From Mactromeris polynyma (taxonomy: Eukaryota > Mollusca > Bivalvia > Venerida > Mactridae), in contig JASFXZ010000040.1 in NCBI GenBank assembly GCA_032209605.1, positions 3,224,001 to 3,288,000 on the forward strand: DNA of 64,000 nt. Reading direction: 5' to 3'. The notes under the pieces were generated by a model. The model searched no databases. It was not told where the DNA came from and saw only the letters and a list, made by a program, of their open reading frames with translations. Of the stretch, positions 62,687 to 64,000 are shown piece after piece. The stretch's first letter is position 1. Each line of letters starts with the position of its first letter. Position numbers and translations under genes: made by a program.

Positions 62687-62923
62687 TTACCATGAGCATA
62701 TTTTACACAGAAAACTGTCGTCTACACCTATCTGCACACATTGATTGTGGTACCATTTTATTTTACAGTTTTGATTGTTGCACCTAATTAGATTATCAAT
62801 AACGTCGAAAAGTCTACATGAACAGTACAATTTTATTGTATTGCATTTTGGATCATTAGTCGGCATCTTGGGCATTTTTAGAACTTTAGGAAAAGCCAAA
62901 ATGTTATCGTTTATACAAAACAT
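62687..62923 (-). CDS. Orphan 78-residue ORF with C4HC3 PHD-type zinc finger
   Basis: The ORF runs from ATG (complement of 62921-62923) to TAA, with an in-frame stop directly upstream. Its second half shows every zinc ligand of a PHD finger in order: CSC, C-x4-C, W-Y-H-x2-C and C-x2-C, with the aromatic WYH typical of the fold. It could be a last exon of a chromatin gene, or a remnant of a transposon, since mobile elements in invertebrates often carry PHD fingers. I see no clear splice acceptor and no neighbouring coding sequence. Confidence 0.4.
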   Translation of the reverse strand: MFCINDNILAFPKVLKMPKMPTNDPKCNTIKLYCSCRLFDVIDNLIRCNNQNCKIKWYHNQCVQIGVDDSFLCKICSW

Positions 62924-63544
62924 TTAAGTAAATGTGATATCATTAATGAAATATCGAAGCGAATGTTAGAAATGGCAACACTAAACTCATTAAAAATAAG
63001 TTCAGTGAGATATGCAATAGAAAATACACCCCAGTCTGAAGAGTTAGTTTGTCGTTGAATGTCTGGAATTAAAATTTCAAGAGACTAGTATTACTACTAT
63101 ATAACTGAGCTAACTGAACTGACATACTAGTATTGATTGATCGTGAATATTTAATGCTGTCTAATACATATATAGGTCCATTTTCTAAATTTTGATAAGA
63201 TACCAACCATTATGCAACAAACAGTACTACAAACACCAGAAAATTGCAAATTTACGTTTTAATTTACGACAACATAAGTTACATAGGGCCTAATGTCATT
63301 GTATAACTTCTGATATAATCCACATGAATGGATGCAATAAACAGCAACCTGCGGCAAAATTGGGAAAGTGATAGTGATTTTCACATGAAAGAGAGACGCA
63401 CCTCTCTCAAATTGATATAGCAAATCACGGACATATAATATCCGTGAGCAAATATATCAAATTAATGCACTTTAGGTTTTAGAAAGAAGTAATAAATCTC
63501 AAAAATCTAAGTTATCAAAAATATTCAGAATGAGCCATATTGTT

Positions 63545-63829
63545 GTATATGCTTTTATTTATCGTCGCCACCGGTTTCCCACATGGGCGACGCCTCCGGA
63601 AGAATGTTAGTCATATTAGATTTGGAGGATAGTGCATGATACAGAAGATGCCCCAGTTCCAGAAGCACCCCTGGTTATTTTACGTGCTCGATGTAAAGCA
63701 TCATACACGGGACCTCGGTTTTTAAAGTCTCGTCCGAAAGAATGTTAGTACGGTCAGTGATGGAGCGGGGAATCGAACCAGCGATCCCTGGATTACAAGT
63801 CCAGCGTTTTACCACTGGACCACGGATCC
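63545..63829 (-). mobile_element. tRNA-derived SINE
   Basis: The element reads from 63829 leftwards: a tRNA-like head with intact pol III boxes, then a ~210-bp body including 'gaggtcccgtgtatgatgc' and a GC-rich block around 63565-63600 with inverted CGTCGCC/GGGCGACG. I recall similar bodies from bivalve SINEs. The 3' limit is approximate. Confidence 0.6.
63761..63829 (-). pseudogene. tRNA-Thr(UGU)-like SINE head
   Basis: The A box TGGTCCAGTGG (complement of 63812-63822) and B box GGTTCGATTCC (complement of 63769-63779) are perfect. The anticodon arm CTGGA-CTTGTAA-TCCAG pairs fully and gives anticodon TGT. The acceptor, D and T stems do not pair, so it is not a functional tRNA gene. Confidence 0.65.
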
Positions 63830-64000
63830 GCTAGCCATATTGTATTGTCGGGCAGTATTTATCTGTCGCTCATCATGCTCGAGTACGCATACGCAGGTGC
63901 ATCACTTTCAAACTGGTGTTAACTTGGCACTTACCAAAGGTGTGAAAGATATTGAATTTCGTTAATCCTATTAAATAATTACCTATAATCAAGTGAGAAG

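Noticed and set aside
63761..63829. Functional tRNA-Thr gene.
   Set aside because: The acceptor, D and T stems do not pair; intact A and B boxes with a downstream body fit a SINE.

Overview
The window is nuclear DNA of an invertebrate animal, most likely a mollusc and probably a bivalve. The evidence is AT-rich, intron-rich genes with canonical GT-AG splicing, a neurexin-superfamily receptor, a complete ciliary gene, and many short interspersed repeats of kinds I associate with bivalve genomes. These include tRNA-headed SINEs, a repeat bounded by CACCTGAGC and CAGGTGAG, and a repeat ending in 'gacacatttctagtt'. The species cannot be named from sequence alone.

Positions 1-32943 (+): the last 30 coding exons (5055 nt, 1684 residues plus stop) of a large single-pass membrane protein of the neurexin/CNTNAP superfamily, closest in layout to axotactin. 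The order is LamG-LamG-EGF-fibrinogen-like-LamG-EGF-LamG-EGF-LamG-Thr/Pro stalk-transmembrane-acidic cytoplasmic tail. The 5' end lies outside the window. Every exon-exon phase agrees. The 3' UTR probably runs to about 35375.

Positions 36703-61604 (-): a complete SPEF2 (KPL2) gene of 39 coding exons (5808 nt, 1935 residues), with an N-terminal CH-like domain, a long coiled coil, a degenerate adenylate-kinase domain, low-complexity Lys/Ser/Pro segments and a C-terminal region with an EF-hand-like segment. SPEF2 is a central-apparatus protein of motile cilia and sperm flagella. The two genes are convergent, about 1.1 kb apart, and have unrelated functions.

Positions 61605-64000: the SPEF2 promoter side, with an RFX X-box-like site 43 nt upstream of the ATG, a ~175-bp satellite-like repeat, a hairpin, an orphan ORF encoding a PHD-type zinc finger, and a tRNA-headed SINE.

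The most unusual structure is a 21-copy, 30-bp minisatellite at 48103-48737. It begins inside the 3' end of a SPEF2 adenylate-kinase exon and copies the exon end plus its splice donor in every unit, so each unit is a potential in-frame donor that would add ten residues. Other notable items are two frame-preserving candidate microexons inside the last LamG domain of the receptor, a 32-bp-unit foldback element in SPEF2 intron 1, and several MITE families with long terminal inverted repeats.
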